NCBI RefSeq assembly: GCF_913063105.1
Contig: NZ_CAJXYQ010000005.1
Coordinates: 62,001 to 126,000, forward strand
Source: an uncultured Draconibacterium sp.
GTDB taxonomy: Bacteria > Bacteroidota > Bacteroidia > Bacteroidales > Prolixibacteraceae
Reading direction: 5' to 3'
DNA: 64,000 nucleotides
In this document: piece after piece, positions 1 to 8,046 of the stretch
Layout: each line of letters starts with the position of its first letter
Numbering within the stretch: the first letter of the stretch is position 1
Made by a program: the position numbers and the translations under genes
The notes under the pieces: generated by a model
Told to the model about the DNA's origin: nothing
Databases searched by the model: none
What the model saw: only the letters and a program-made list of their open reading frames with translations

Positions 1-1
1 T

Positions 2-451
2 ACTATTCAGTACAAAAATTTCGATTTTAATGTGTATTTCTACGCTCGTATGGGGCAAGAAATATGGGGCGAAGTTTTGGGCAGATACAATGGAAATGGA
101 CTGGAAAATGGTCCGGCACTAATAGATTACTGGACTCCTGAAAACCCAAGTAACGACTACCCGCGACCCGATGCCAATATTAGTAGCCTGTACCAATACC
201 AGCATGCCGATGTATTGCATGTTACAAGTGGCTCATTCATCAAACTAAAAAATATTTCTTTAGGTTATACTTTACCAAACTCGCTTACCAGCAGGGTTTC
301 GCTTGAAAAAGTACGTGTTTATGTTACTGGTAGTAACCTGGCTACATGGGTTAAAGATGATCGCCTGAAGAATTATGACCCTGAAAGAGGTGGATCGGAA
401 TCGTCACCTCTGACAAGACAACTGATTTTTGGTGTAAATATTAATTTGTAG
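2..451 (+). CDS. SusC/RagA-family TonB-dependent outer-membrane transporter, C-terminal end only
   Basis: This is the last ~149 residues of a SusC-type porin that begins left of the window; the frame is open from base 2, so the GTG at 32 is not a real start. The visible part holds the final beta-strands: an aromatic strand (YKNFDFNVYFYARMG), the segment LKNISLGYTLP typical of SusC C-termini, and a last strand ending LIFGVNINL. SusC proteins import glycan oligosaccharides across the outer membrane using TonB energy, with the partner SusD lipoprotein as lid. The next gene, 31 bp downstream, is that SusD. What is seen is the strand pattern and the neighbour; substrate cannot be read from this fragment. 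Confidence 0.93.
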   Translation, partial: TIQYKNFDFNVYFYARMGQEIWGEVLGRYNGNGLENGPALIDYWTPENPSNDYPRPDANISSLYQYQHADVLHVTSGSFIKLKNISLGYTLPNSLTSRVSLEKVRVYVTGSNLATWVKDDRLKNYDPERGGSESSPLTRQLIFGVNINL

Positions 452-482
452 TTAACCGAACTTGTGAACGTAAAAAGTAAAA

Positions 483-2168
483 ATGATGAATAGAAAAAAT
501 ATAGTAATCCGATTAATGATGTTGCTTTTTCTGGTAATGAACGCAGTTTCATGCGACATCGATGAGTACAACCCCTCCGGAACAACGGCTGAAAATGTTT
601 GGGCCACCTCCGATGGAATGGAAACGCTTATTGCCTCGGCATACCGCTGGCAACGAAAAGTATTTTATAACACCTACGGTTTTGTTACCATGGAAATGGG
701 TGTTGATATATGGGAGTCGAAATCATGGCGCCAACTTACACAATACGAAGGTTTACAGCCTGATAATGATAGTAGCTGCGGTGCCTTGTGGCAATATTGT
801 TACGAAGGTATAAATATGTGTAACATAGGAATACAATACATTGAAGAAGGTGCAACCGAGTATTTGAGTGAAGAGTTAAAAGAACAGCATTTGTCGGAGT
901 TTAAATTTTTGCGAGGATTTTATTATTGGTTTATTGTAGAAACCTGGGGGCCGGTAATTTTAAAAACAGAACCAACCAACAGTCCAATTTTGGTGGCAGA
1001 AAGAAGTCCTGTTAGCGATTTTTACGAATTAATATTAAGCGACCTGCAGTATGCTTCACAACATGCAGCAGATACAGAAGCTCAGCCCGGAAGAGTGACG
1101 AAAAAAAGTGCATTGGCAATTTTGTCACGCGCGGCTTTAAGCGGCGCCTGGCAAGTTGATGAAAAGAAAAATGAATACCTATCATTAGCAAAATCGTCGG
1201 CCGATGAACTTATAAATAATGCCTCGACCTACGGAGTAGAGCTTTACAGTGATTATGCTGATGTTTGGAATGAGGATAACAATAAAGCTAATAAAGAAGC
1301 ACTTTACAGGGTAACTTTTAGCACAAACGATTACAGCAACGAAAGTTACGGAAATGAAATCTGGCAACTGTATAAATTTAATTACGTGATTAACGATCAA
1401 ATTCGGTTGTCGCATGAATATGGTTACCGGGATAAAAACTGGGGAAACCCAAACTTTACCTATCCGTCAAAATATTTATTTGATCTCTACGACTCATCAA
1501 TCGATAGCAGATTTGAAAAATCGTTCCGTACACTTTGGAAATCAAATATAAATGATGCCATTGATGCTCCGGCTACAGGCGATACCGTGCTTTACGTCAC
1601 AATTGGAAACGAGCCCGCTCCATCTGACAAGGGGTATGCATATTACAATATCGACTCTATTTATACCGAAGATGGTACCATTCGTTCATACAGTAATCCG
1701 TTTCCTGCATTAATGAAATTTGACAGTCCGAAATATAACGGTTATTATAAGAAAACACGATTTGGATTACTTGATAGGTTTGTAATTCGTTTGTCGGAAG
1801 TATACCTAAACGCAGCCGAGGCTGAATTGTTGATGGGCAATACGCAGAGTGCTGCCAACTATGTGAATGTGATTCGTACACGTGCGGCAAAAGAAGGCGC
1901 AGTTGAGCAAATGAAGGTAAGTGCCTCAGATATTAGTGTTGAGTTTTTGGTGGCAGAACGTGCACGAGAACTATGCGGCGAAGGAATGCGCTGGTTTGAT
2001 TTAAAGCGAACCGGAATGTTGGTAAACCAGGTTCGGGCATACAACAAGGGGCCTGCAAGTGGATATATTAAAGATTACCATATTAAACGACCAATTCCGA
2101 GCGAGGAACTGGATGCTCTGCAAAATCGCGACGAATTTGTACAGGGACTTACAGGGTATAATTATTAA
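483..2168 (+). CDS. SusD/RagB-family glycan-binding outer-membrane lipoprotein
   Basis: Surface lipoprotein of 561 residues that closes over the SusC barrel and delivers oligosaccharide. The N-terminus is a signal peptide with a lipobox ending at Cys24 (NAVSC), followed by acidic residues (DIDEYNP), the usual surface-export context in Bacteroidota. SusD hallmarks are visible: FLRGFYYWFIVETWGPVIL near residue 140, the RVTKKSALAILSRAAL helix of the TPR scaffold, and the C-terminal RLSEVYLNAAEAEL and ERARELCGEGMRWFDLKR blocks. Length fits the family. It follows SusC by 31 bp and is itself followed by a strong terminator, so SusCD forms its own transcriptional unit. ATG 486 is an equally possible start. 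Confidence 0.97.
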   Translation: MMNRKNIVIRLMMLLFLVMNAVSCDIDEYNPSGTTAENVWATSDGMETLIASAYRWQRKVFYNTYGFVTMEMGVDIWESKSWRQLTQYEGLQPDNDSSCGALWQYCYEGINMCNIGIQYIEEGATEYLSEELKEQHLSEFKFLRGFYYWFIVETWGPVILKTEPTNSPILVAERSPVSDFYELILSDLQYASQHAADTEAQPGRVTKKSALAILSRAALSGAWQVDEKKNEYLSLAKSSADELINNASTYGVELYSDYADVWNEDNNKANKEALYRVTFSTNDYSNESYGNEIWQLYKFNYVINDQIRLSHEYGYRDKNWGNPNFTYPSKYLFDLYDSSIDSRFEKSFRTLWKSNINDAIDAPATGDTVLYVTIGNEPAPSDKGYAYYNIDSIYTEDGTIRSYSNPFPALMKFDSPKYNGYYKKTRFGLLDRFVIRLSEVYLNAAEAELLMGNTQSAANYVNVIRTRAAKEGAVEQMKVSASDISVEFLVAERARELCGEGMRWFDLKRTGMLVNQVRAYNKGPASGYIKDYHIKRPIPSEELDALQNRDEFVQGLTGYNY

Positions 2169-2217
2169 TACTGACAAGCAACTTTCATAGTTTAGAAAGG
2201 TTAGATTCATAGGTAAC

Positions 2218-2247
2218 AGAGCGAAGGGTAAAACCTTCGCTCTTTTT
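2218..2247 (+). terminator. Rho-independent terminator after susD
   Basis: A perfect 10-bp inverted repeat (AGAGCGAAGG at 2218-2227 and CCTTCGCTCT at 2234-2243) with a 6-base loop is followed directly by a T run to 2247. It sits 50 bp after the SusD stop, so transcription of SusCD probably ends or is attenuated here. Confidence 0.85.
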
Positions 2248-2317
2248 ATATTAATTTTAGCTTGCTGGCAGATTTGTGGAAGTGCCGATAAAAAAACATT
2301 GTTCAAACAGAATTAAA

Positions 2318-2325
2318 TATATTTG
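2318..2325 (+). promoter_or_regulatory. Candidate Bacteroidota -7 box upstream of the GH29 gene
   Basis: TATATTTG matches the Bacteroidota consensus TAnnTTTG, 20 bp before the ATG at 2346. The -33 element is weak (only ATTG at 2298-2301). The position right after the SusD terminator makes a promoter here expected. Confidence 0.4.
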
Positions 2326-2345
2326 GCATAACTAAAAAAAATACA

Positions 2346-3767
2346 ATGAAACTAAAACTGTTTTTATTTCTCCTTCTGGCCATTGGTGTTGGCAAGCAGG
2401 CGGTAGCCCAATCAACCGAAAAATATCAACCCAACTGGGAATCGCTTTATAAACATCAGTCGGTTCCGGAATGGTTGCGCGATGCAAAATTTGGTATTTA
2501 CACTCATTGGGGCGTATATTCGGTCCCTGCGTACAACAACGAGCATTATTACCGTACCATGCACCACAACGAGGGGTACAGCAAACATGGTACCTATCAG
2601 CGTCATTGTGCGTTATATGGAGATCTTTCCGAGTTCGGGTACCACGACTTTATCCCCCTGTTCAAAGGCGAAAATTTTAATGCAGATGAGTGGGCAGATC
2701 TTTACATAAAAAGCGGGGCACGCTTTGCCGGTATTGTTGCCGAGCATCACGATGGTTTTGCCATGTGGGATAGCGAGTTTACTCCTTTTAATGCCAAAAA
2801 TATGGGGCCTGAAAAAGATGTGGTGGGCTTGCTCGAAAAGGCTATTAAAAAAAGGGGGATGAAATTTTTTGCATCGTTGCACCACTCGTTTAATTACACA
2901 GCACTTGAGATAAAAGAAGGCTGGGCCGCCGATAATCCGAAATACGAAAAGCTGTACGGATCGATGATGGAACGCGATGCCTGGCTCGAAATGTGGTTGA
3001 ACAAATGCAACGAAGTTGCTGATAAATACCATCCTGATATTATGTATTTTGATGCCTGGCTGGATGATATTCCGGAAGCATACATTCAAAAATACCTTGC
3101 CCATTATTTTAACGAGGCGGCGGCAAACGGACAGGAAGTTGCCGTAACTTACAAAGGTGAAGATTTGCCACGGGAAGTAGGTATGCTCGACCACGAAAAT
3201 AAGAATCCCGATGAGTTTGTAATGGAACCCTGGTTATGTGACTATTCCATTGGTACGGGTATTTCGTATGCATGGGGTTATACCGAGGGAATGCAAAACC
3301 GAACGCCAAAGCAAATTGTGCAAACCCTGGTTGATGTGGTAAGTAAAAACGGACAAATGCTGCTGAACCTGTCACCAATGGCCGATGGCACTATACCGCA
3401 AGACCAGAAAAATGTGGTACACCGGGTTGGCCGTTGGATGTGGTCGCACGGAGAAGCCATTTATGAAACCCGGCCCTTTGCTGTTCCGCACGAAATAAGC
3501 AGCGATGGAATTGATGTTTTTTATACAACTAAAGGCAAAAATATTTACGCTATTTTTTACGAGTGGCCTGGACTAAATACACCCATAAAATTAAAAGAAG
3601 TATTGCCCGGAAGAATTAATGGTGAGGTAAAAGCCGTTACCTTATTGGGCTTAAAAAAGTTAGACACGTGTACCTTTTCGATGGAAAAAGATGGTCTGGA
3701 GTTTTCGATTCCAAATGCACGTATTCCTGATGATTTAGCTATTGTGTTCAGAATTGAGGTAGAATAA
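2346..3767 (+). CDS. Alpha-L-fucosidase, GH29
   Basis: Secreted exo-enzyme that releases terminal L-fucose with retention of configuration. A signal peptide ends near residue 22 (KQAVAQ). GH29 landmarks are present: FGIYTHWGVYSVPAY near residue 50, AEHHDGFAMWDS near residue 138, and the nucleophile region DIMYFDAWLDD with Asp236 as the likely nucleophile. The family signature LLNLSPMADG lies near residue 340. A C-terminal beta-sandwich completes the 473 residues, usual for the family. The next gene starts 9 bp after the stop, so the two are co-transcribed. Fucose occurs in RG-I side chains, xyloglucan and RG-II, so the substrate is not settled by this enzyme alone. Confidence 0.94.
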   Translation: MKLKLFLFLLLAIGVGKQAVAQSTEKYQPNWESLYKHQSVPEWLRDAKFGIYTHWGVYSVPAYNNEHYYRTMHHNEGYSKHGTYQRHCALYGDLSEFGYHDFIPLFKGENFNADEWADLYIKSGARFAGIVAEHHDGFAMWDSEFTPFNAKNMGPEKDVVGLLEKAIKKRGMKFFASLHHSFNYTALEIKEGWAADNPKYEKLYGSMMERDAWLEMWLNKCNEVADKYHPDIMYFDAWLDDIPEAYIQKYLAHYFNEAAANGQEVAVTYKGEDLPREVGMLDHENKNPDEFVMEPWLCDYSIGTGISYAWGYTEGMQNRTPKQIVQTLVDVVSKNGQMLLNLSPMADGTIPQDQKNVVHRVGRWMWSHGEAIYETRPFAVPHEISSDGIDVFYTTKGKNIYAIFYEWPGLNTPIKLKEVLPGRINGEVKAVTLLGLKKLDTCTFSMEKDGLEFSIPNARIPDDLAIVFRIEVE

Positions 3768-3775
3768 ACAAATGA

Positions 3776-4870
3776 ATGATGAAACGGATTTCAATCTTCT
3801 TATTAACGCTTCTGGTTGCAGTACTAACAGGTATTGGTAACCTTGTGTTAGCACAGGAAAAAAAAATAGACAGCACAAATAACAAGCAACTGGTGCTTGT
3901 AGCAGCGCACAAGGGGCCGGTAATAGGGCCAAATCACCCGGATGTGGTAAATACAAAAAATGAATCTGGTTTCGAAACCGGTCAACTCATTAAGTTGGAT
4001 GGTAAATACCACATGTTTGTAAACGAAATGTTTATTCGCCCGCATCGCGATTTGCGTATTTCATACTGGACCAGTACTGATGCTGAAAACTGGCAGCGAC
4101 AAACAACCATTTTTGAGAGCATTCCTGGCCGGTCGCCAACAAATCCAAGATCGGAACTGTGGTTAACGGGTGTAGAATTTAATGAAAATGAAAATGCCTG
4201 GAACCTGTTTTACGTGGCTTACCGTGGAGGCGACGGGGAAAAAGGCGAAAAGGCTGGATCAGATTACAGTGGACGAATCTGGCGGGCAAAATCAGTAATA
4301 GCCGGAAGGCAGGGGATTGCCGGACCATATGCCGATATGGGCATTGTGCTGCAACCCGATGAAAATACACAAGCCTGGGAAGGGCAACAGGCAGTTGCCA
4401 GTTTTAATCCCTACCGTGTGGGTAACAAATGGTATGCTTTTTACGATGGACACAACTATATTCCACTTACCGGTTGGCCTACGGGTATGGCAATAGCCGA
4501 CCAACTGGAGGGACCGTGGCAAAGGTTGACCGAGGAGATAAACCCACTAAAAATTGTCGACCATTTTATGGAAAATGCAATTATCTCGAAGCTAAACGAT
4601 GGACGATACCTCGCGGTTTTCGATTCGTTTGGCGACCAGGAAATTGGGTATAGCTTGTCGGAAGACGGAATAAACTGGAATAAAGAAATACGTGTAAAAG
4701 TGCAGTTTGATGATGATTTGTGGGGGAAGCATGGCGACCACTCTATGCGTACACCGCTTTGTGCTATTGAAGAGGAAGATGGAACATTTACGGTGGTTTA
4801 CACATCAATGATAAACAGCGATGAAAAAAGATTTTACGCCATAGGTAAATGTACCCTGGCCTGGCAGTAG
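3776..4870 (+). CDS. Secreted five-bladed beta-propeller glycoside hydrolase, GH43-like
   Basis: 364 residues with a signal peptide (cleavage near LVLAQ, residue 27). The mature part is a run of propeller-blade motifs: KYHMFVNEMF, RISYWTSTDAENW, NAWNLFYVAYRGG, KWYAFYDGHNY and GRYLAVFDSFGDQEIGYSLSEDG. This fold is shared by GH43, GH32, GH117 and GH130 enzymes; I cannot assign a family with certainty by eye, and the catalytic acids are not confidently placed. The length suits a single-domain propeller. It directly follows the fucosidase gene and probably shares its promoter. It likely trims a side-chain sugar, but that is inferred from context. It resembles the protein at 17837 only at fold level. 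Confidence 0.75.
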   Translation: MMKRISIFLLTLLVAVLTGIGNLVLAQEKKIDSTNNKQLVLVAAHKGPVIGPNHPDVVNTKNESGFETGQLIKLDGKYHMFVNEMFIRPHRDLRISYWTSTDAENWQRQTTIFESIPGRSPTNPRSELWLTGVEFNENENAWNLFYVAYRGGDGEKGEKAGSDYSGRIWRAKSVIAGRQGIAGPYADMGIVLQPDENTQAWEGQQAVASFNPYRVGNKWYAFYDGHNYIPLTGWPTGMAIADQLEGPWQRLTEEINPLKIVDHFMENAIISKLNDGRYLAVFDSFGDQEIGYSLSEDGINWNKEIRVKVQFDDDLWGKHGDHSMRTPLCAIEEEDGTFTVVYTSMINSDEKRFYAIGKCTLAWQ

Positions 4871-5043
4871 TAAAATCAATCAGCAAGAATAGTAAACCAT
4901 TATAATCAACTTTAACTAGTTGTTTGATTATTAGAGGAATGGGTTTTCTTCAGAAAAACAACCTTCTGTTTTAATGTAAAACGTTTGCAAAACGAGTTGT
5001 TATTTTTATCTTAAACACATTGGTATTTAAGTATATAAAATAG

Positions 5044-5057
5044 TGTAAACGTTACCA
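5044..5057 (+). promoter_or_regulatory. LacI-family-like operator upstream of GH2
   Basis: TGTAAACGTTACCA agrees at every fixed position with the LacI/GalR-type pattern TGnAAnCGnTnnCA. A related core, AAACGTTT, lies at 4979-4986, about 68 bp upstream centre to centre. The site ends 8 bp before the -7 box at 5066, so a bound protein would touch RNA polymerase. No LacI-family gene is in the window. The pattern has nine fixed bases, so a chance match in 64 kb is possible. Confidence 0.4.
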
Positions 5058-5065
5058 TTTTATTC

Positions 5066-5073
5066 TATATTTG
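5066..5073 (+). promoter_or_regulatory. Candidate -7 box for the GH2 gene at 5115
   Basis: TATATTTG matches TAnnTTTG and would give a leader of about 35 nt. No good TTTG -33 box is seen at the right distance, consistent with a promoter that depends on an activator. The 244-bp gap before this gene otherwise holds an AT-rich imperfect hairpin (TAATCAA 4903-4909 with TTGATTA 4924-4930) and the operator-like site. Confidence 0.45.
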
Positions 5074-5114
5074 TAGCACTGCAGAATAAACTGGTGGAAT
5101 AAAAAATCTAAAAA

Positions 5115-7931
5115 ATGAATAAAAGACTTGTGTTTTTGGTGGTTTACATGTGTTTGTTTTTTATTACAAGCATATCGGTGGGGCAGGCAACGCAAAAAAT
5201 TTATCTTTCCGGAACAGGAACAGACAATACGGTTGACTGGGAATTTTACTGTACCGAAGGAAGCAATTCCGGAAAATGGACAAGTTTACCCGTGCCATCT
5301 AACTGGGAACTGCATGGTTTTGGGAAGTATAATTACGGTCATGCCAAAGATTCGGTAAGAGGAAAGGAGTCCGGATTATATAAATACAGGTTTGAAGCAC
5401 TGAAACAATGGAAGGGCCAGCAGGTAGAAATTGTATTCGATGGGTCGATGACCGATACGGAAGTTAAAATAAATGGCAGGCTGGCCGGGCCAATTCATCA
5501 AGGATCTTTTTATCGTTTTAAATACAATATTTCTTCGTTGCTTGATTACGGAAAAACAAATGTTTTGGAAGTTAAGGTTGACAAACATTCGGCCAACCAA
5601 TCGGTTAACAAAGCCGAGCGTTATTCCGATTTCTGGATTTTTGGTGGTATTTTTCGTCCGGTTTGGCTGGAAGTAAAACCGGATGAAAATATTGATCGTG
5701 TTGCTATTGATGCCAAAGCCGACGGTACTTTTGCATCAAAGGTTTTTCTGAACGAATTAAAATCGGCCGACCAGCTTAAAGCTCAAATATTTTCACTGGA
5801 TGGAACACCTGTTGGCGAAAGTTTTTCTGTTGATTTGGAAAAAGGGATGCCGGCAGTAGAACTAGTAGCAAAAATTAAGGGGGTAAACCCATGGAATCCT
5901 GAATATCCAAATTTGTACAAGGCCTGTTTTTACCTGATGAAAAAAGGAGAACCAGTTCACGAGTACACAGAACGTTTCGGTTTTCGTACCATTGAAGTGC
6001 GCAAACGTGACGGCATTTATGTGAACGGTGTAAAAATAAAAATCAAAGGTGTAAATAGGCATACATTCTGGCCAACTACCGGACGAGCTTCAAGTAAAAA
6101 GCGCAGTATTGAAGATGTGCAAACAATAAAAAGCATGAATATGAATGGGGTGCGTATGGCGCATTATCCGCCCGATTCGCATTTTTTGGATGTTTGCGAT
6201 TCGTTAGGGCTTTTTGTGCTTAATGAGCTTACCGGTTGGCACGATGCTTACGACACTGAAGTTGGCTCCATTTTGGTAAAAGAAATGATTGAGCGCGATG
6301 TAAATCACCCTTCAATTATACTTTGGGACAATGGGAACGAAGGTGGACACAATTACGAGCTATTGCCCTTGTACAGCAAATACGATATACAGCAACGCAC
6401 AGTTTTACATCCCTGGCAAACGTTTAATGGTGTTTCAACCGAACATTACAGAGGTTATGATTACGGAATGGGAACTTTTTGGCACGGACGTGAGATTACA
6501 CTACCAACTGAATTTTTGCACGGAATGCACGATGGAGGGCAGGGGTCGGCACTGTACGATTATTGGGAGCTGATATGGAAAACACCAATAGCAGCTGGAG
6601 GTTTTATCTGGGATTTTGCCGACCAGGGAGTATTGCGGGTAGATAAAAACGACGAACTGGATACCTACAACTCAAAAGGAGCTGATGGGATTTTGGGACC
6701 TTACCATGAAAAAGAAGGGAGCTATTTTGCCATAAAAGAAATATGGTCGCCCGTGCAACTCGAACCCCGTAATTTAACCGCTGAATTCGATGGAAAACTC
6801 TACCTCGAAAACCGATACCTCTACACCAATTTAAACGAATGTAAGTTTACCTGGGAGCTGGTAAAATTGTCCGATCCCTTTTCTTCATCAAAAAAAGAAA
6901 GCCTGAATGGAAAATGTGTGGCGCCGGATTTAGCGCCGCGGCAAAAAGGATATATTGAGCTTAAACTACCGCAAAACTGGCAGTTTTTTGATGTGCTTTA
7001 TGTAACAGTAACCAACCGGTATGGAATGGAGCTATATACCTGGAGTTACCCCATATCCTTGCCAGCTGATGTACTTGCTGGTTTATTAAAAGAGAAAGCA
7101 GATACTCCAGCAGTGACCTTTACGGAAAACGATTCGTTGTTTCACGTAAATGCCGGTGGAATTAAGTATATACTGGGTAAAAACGATGGTTTGTTAAAAA
7201 AGGTGCAGAACGAAAAAGGCGAAATACCATTTAATAATGGCCCGGTAATTTGCGCGGGTAAAACAGTTTTTCAGGCTTTAAGGTCAGAAATGAAAGAAGA
7301 CACCCTGTTGGTGACTTGCTCTTATGCTAAAGAGTCGCGAATGAAAGAGCTGGTATGGAAGTTTTATCCCTCAGGTTGGGCCGAACTTGCGATTGCCTAT
7401 TTGCCTGAAGTGTACGACGTGCCTTTTGATTACATGGGAGTGAATTTTTCGTACCCCGAAAAACTGGTTGAAGGAGTGAAATGGATGGGACATGGCCCTT
7501 ATCGTGTTTGGAAAAACCGTATGCAAGGGGTGGAGCTGGCGGTACATCAAAAAGATTACAACTCAACAATGACTGGAATTTACCCGGTAGTTTACCCGGA
7601 GTTTAAAGGCTATCATTCAAATTTGTATTGGGCTAAAATACAAAGTAAAGAACAGTCGTTTTTACTAGCCACAACTACTGAAGATGTTTTCTTGAGGCTT
7701 TTTACACCCGATCAACCTGAAGATTACGACAAGCGATTAGCGCCACCGTTTCCGTCGGGAGATATTTCGTTTATGCAGGGTATTTCGGCCATGGGAAGTA
7801 AAACCAACGATTCGTGGAACATGGGACCTTCCGGGCAAAAAAACGTTTTTTTCGATTTTGGTCCTTACGACGATTGGCGTATTCGATGCAAGCGAATGAC
7901 CTTGTTTTTCAATTTCTCAACAGAGAACTAA
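5115..7931 (+). CDS. Secreted GH2 glycoside hydrolase (beta-galactosidase/beta-glucuronidase superfamily)
   Basis: 938 residues with a signal peptide (cleavage near residue 24, SVGQA). Order of domains: galactose-binding-like sandwich with the GH2 motif SLPVPSNWELHGFGKYNYG (~55-75), an immunoglobulin-like linker, and a TIM barrel starting at KIKGVNRHTFWP (~315). The acid/base is Glu409 in LWDNGNEGG, where most GH2 enzymes have WSLGNE; the probable nucleophile is Glu466 in LPTEF. GFIWDFADQG marks the end of the barrel. A long C-terminal part (~300 residues) resembles the sandwich tail of LacZ-like enzymes. Upstream sits a candidate LacI-type operator and promoter. Substrate is not readable; the unusual acid/base context suggests a subfamily distinct from classical LacZ. 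Confidence 0.88.
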   Translation: MNKRLVFLVVYMCLFFITSISVGQATQKIYLSGTGTDNTVDWEFYCTEGSNSGKWTSLPVPSNWELHGFGKYNYGHAKDSVRGKESGLYKYRFEALKQWKGQQVEIVFDGSMTDTEVKINGRLAGPIHQGSFYRFKYNISSLLDYGKTNVLEVKVDKHSANQSVNKAERYSDFWIFGGIFRPVWLEVKPDENIDRVAIDAKADGTFASKVFLNELKSADQLKAQIFSLDGTPVGESFSVDLEKGMPAVELVAKIKGVNPWNPEYPNLYKACFYLMKKGEPVHEYTERFGFRTIEVRKRDGIYVNGVKIKIKGVNRHTFWPTTGRASSKKRSIEDVQTIKSMNMNGVRMAHYPPDSHFLDVCDSLGLFVLNELTGWHDAYDTEVGSILVKEMIERDVNHPSIILWDNGNEGGHNYELLPLYSKYDIQQRTVLHPWQTFNGVSTEHYRGYDYGMGTFWHGREITLPTEFLHGMHDGGQGSALYDYWELIWKTPIAAGGFIWDFADQGVLRVDKNDELDTYNSKGADGILGPYHEKEGSYFAIKEIWSPVQLEPRNLTAEFDGKLYLENRYLYTNLNECKFTWELVKLSDPFSSSKKESLNGKCVAPDLAPRQKGYIELKLPQNWQFFDVLYVTVTNRYGMELYTWSYPISLPADVLAGLLKEKADTPAVTFTENDSLFHVNAGGIKYILGKNDGLLKKVQNEKGEIPFNNGPVICAGKTVFQALRSEMKEDTLLVTCSYAKESRMKELVWKFYPSGWAELAIAYLPEVYDVPFDYMGVNFSYPEKLVEGVKWMGHGPYRVWKNRMQGVELAVHQKDYNSTMTGIYPVVYPEFKGYHSNLYWAKIQSKEQSFLLATTTEDVFLRLFTPDQPEDYDKRLAPPFPSGDISFMQGISAMGSKTNDSWNMGPSGQKNVFFDFGPYDDWRIRCKRMTLFFNFSTEN

Positions 7932-8046
7932 CTGTTTTACCATTGCTAAAAAAACAGGAATCAGAATGTTTGTTCTGCCGCCTGGTGCTGACAATCTTAT
8001 AATGAATTAAAAAATACTTTAAATCTGTAATATAAAATCAAAATTT

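Noticed and set aside
2613..3194. Antisense frame (193 codons) within the fucosidase gene
   Set aside because: Covers conserved GH29 catalytic motifs on the other strand; a shadow.
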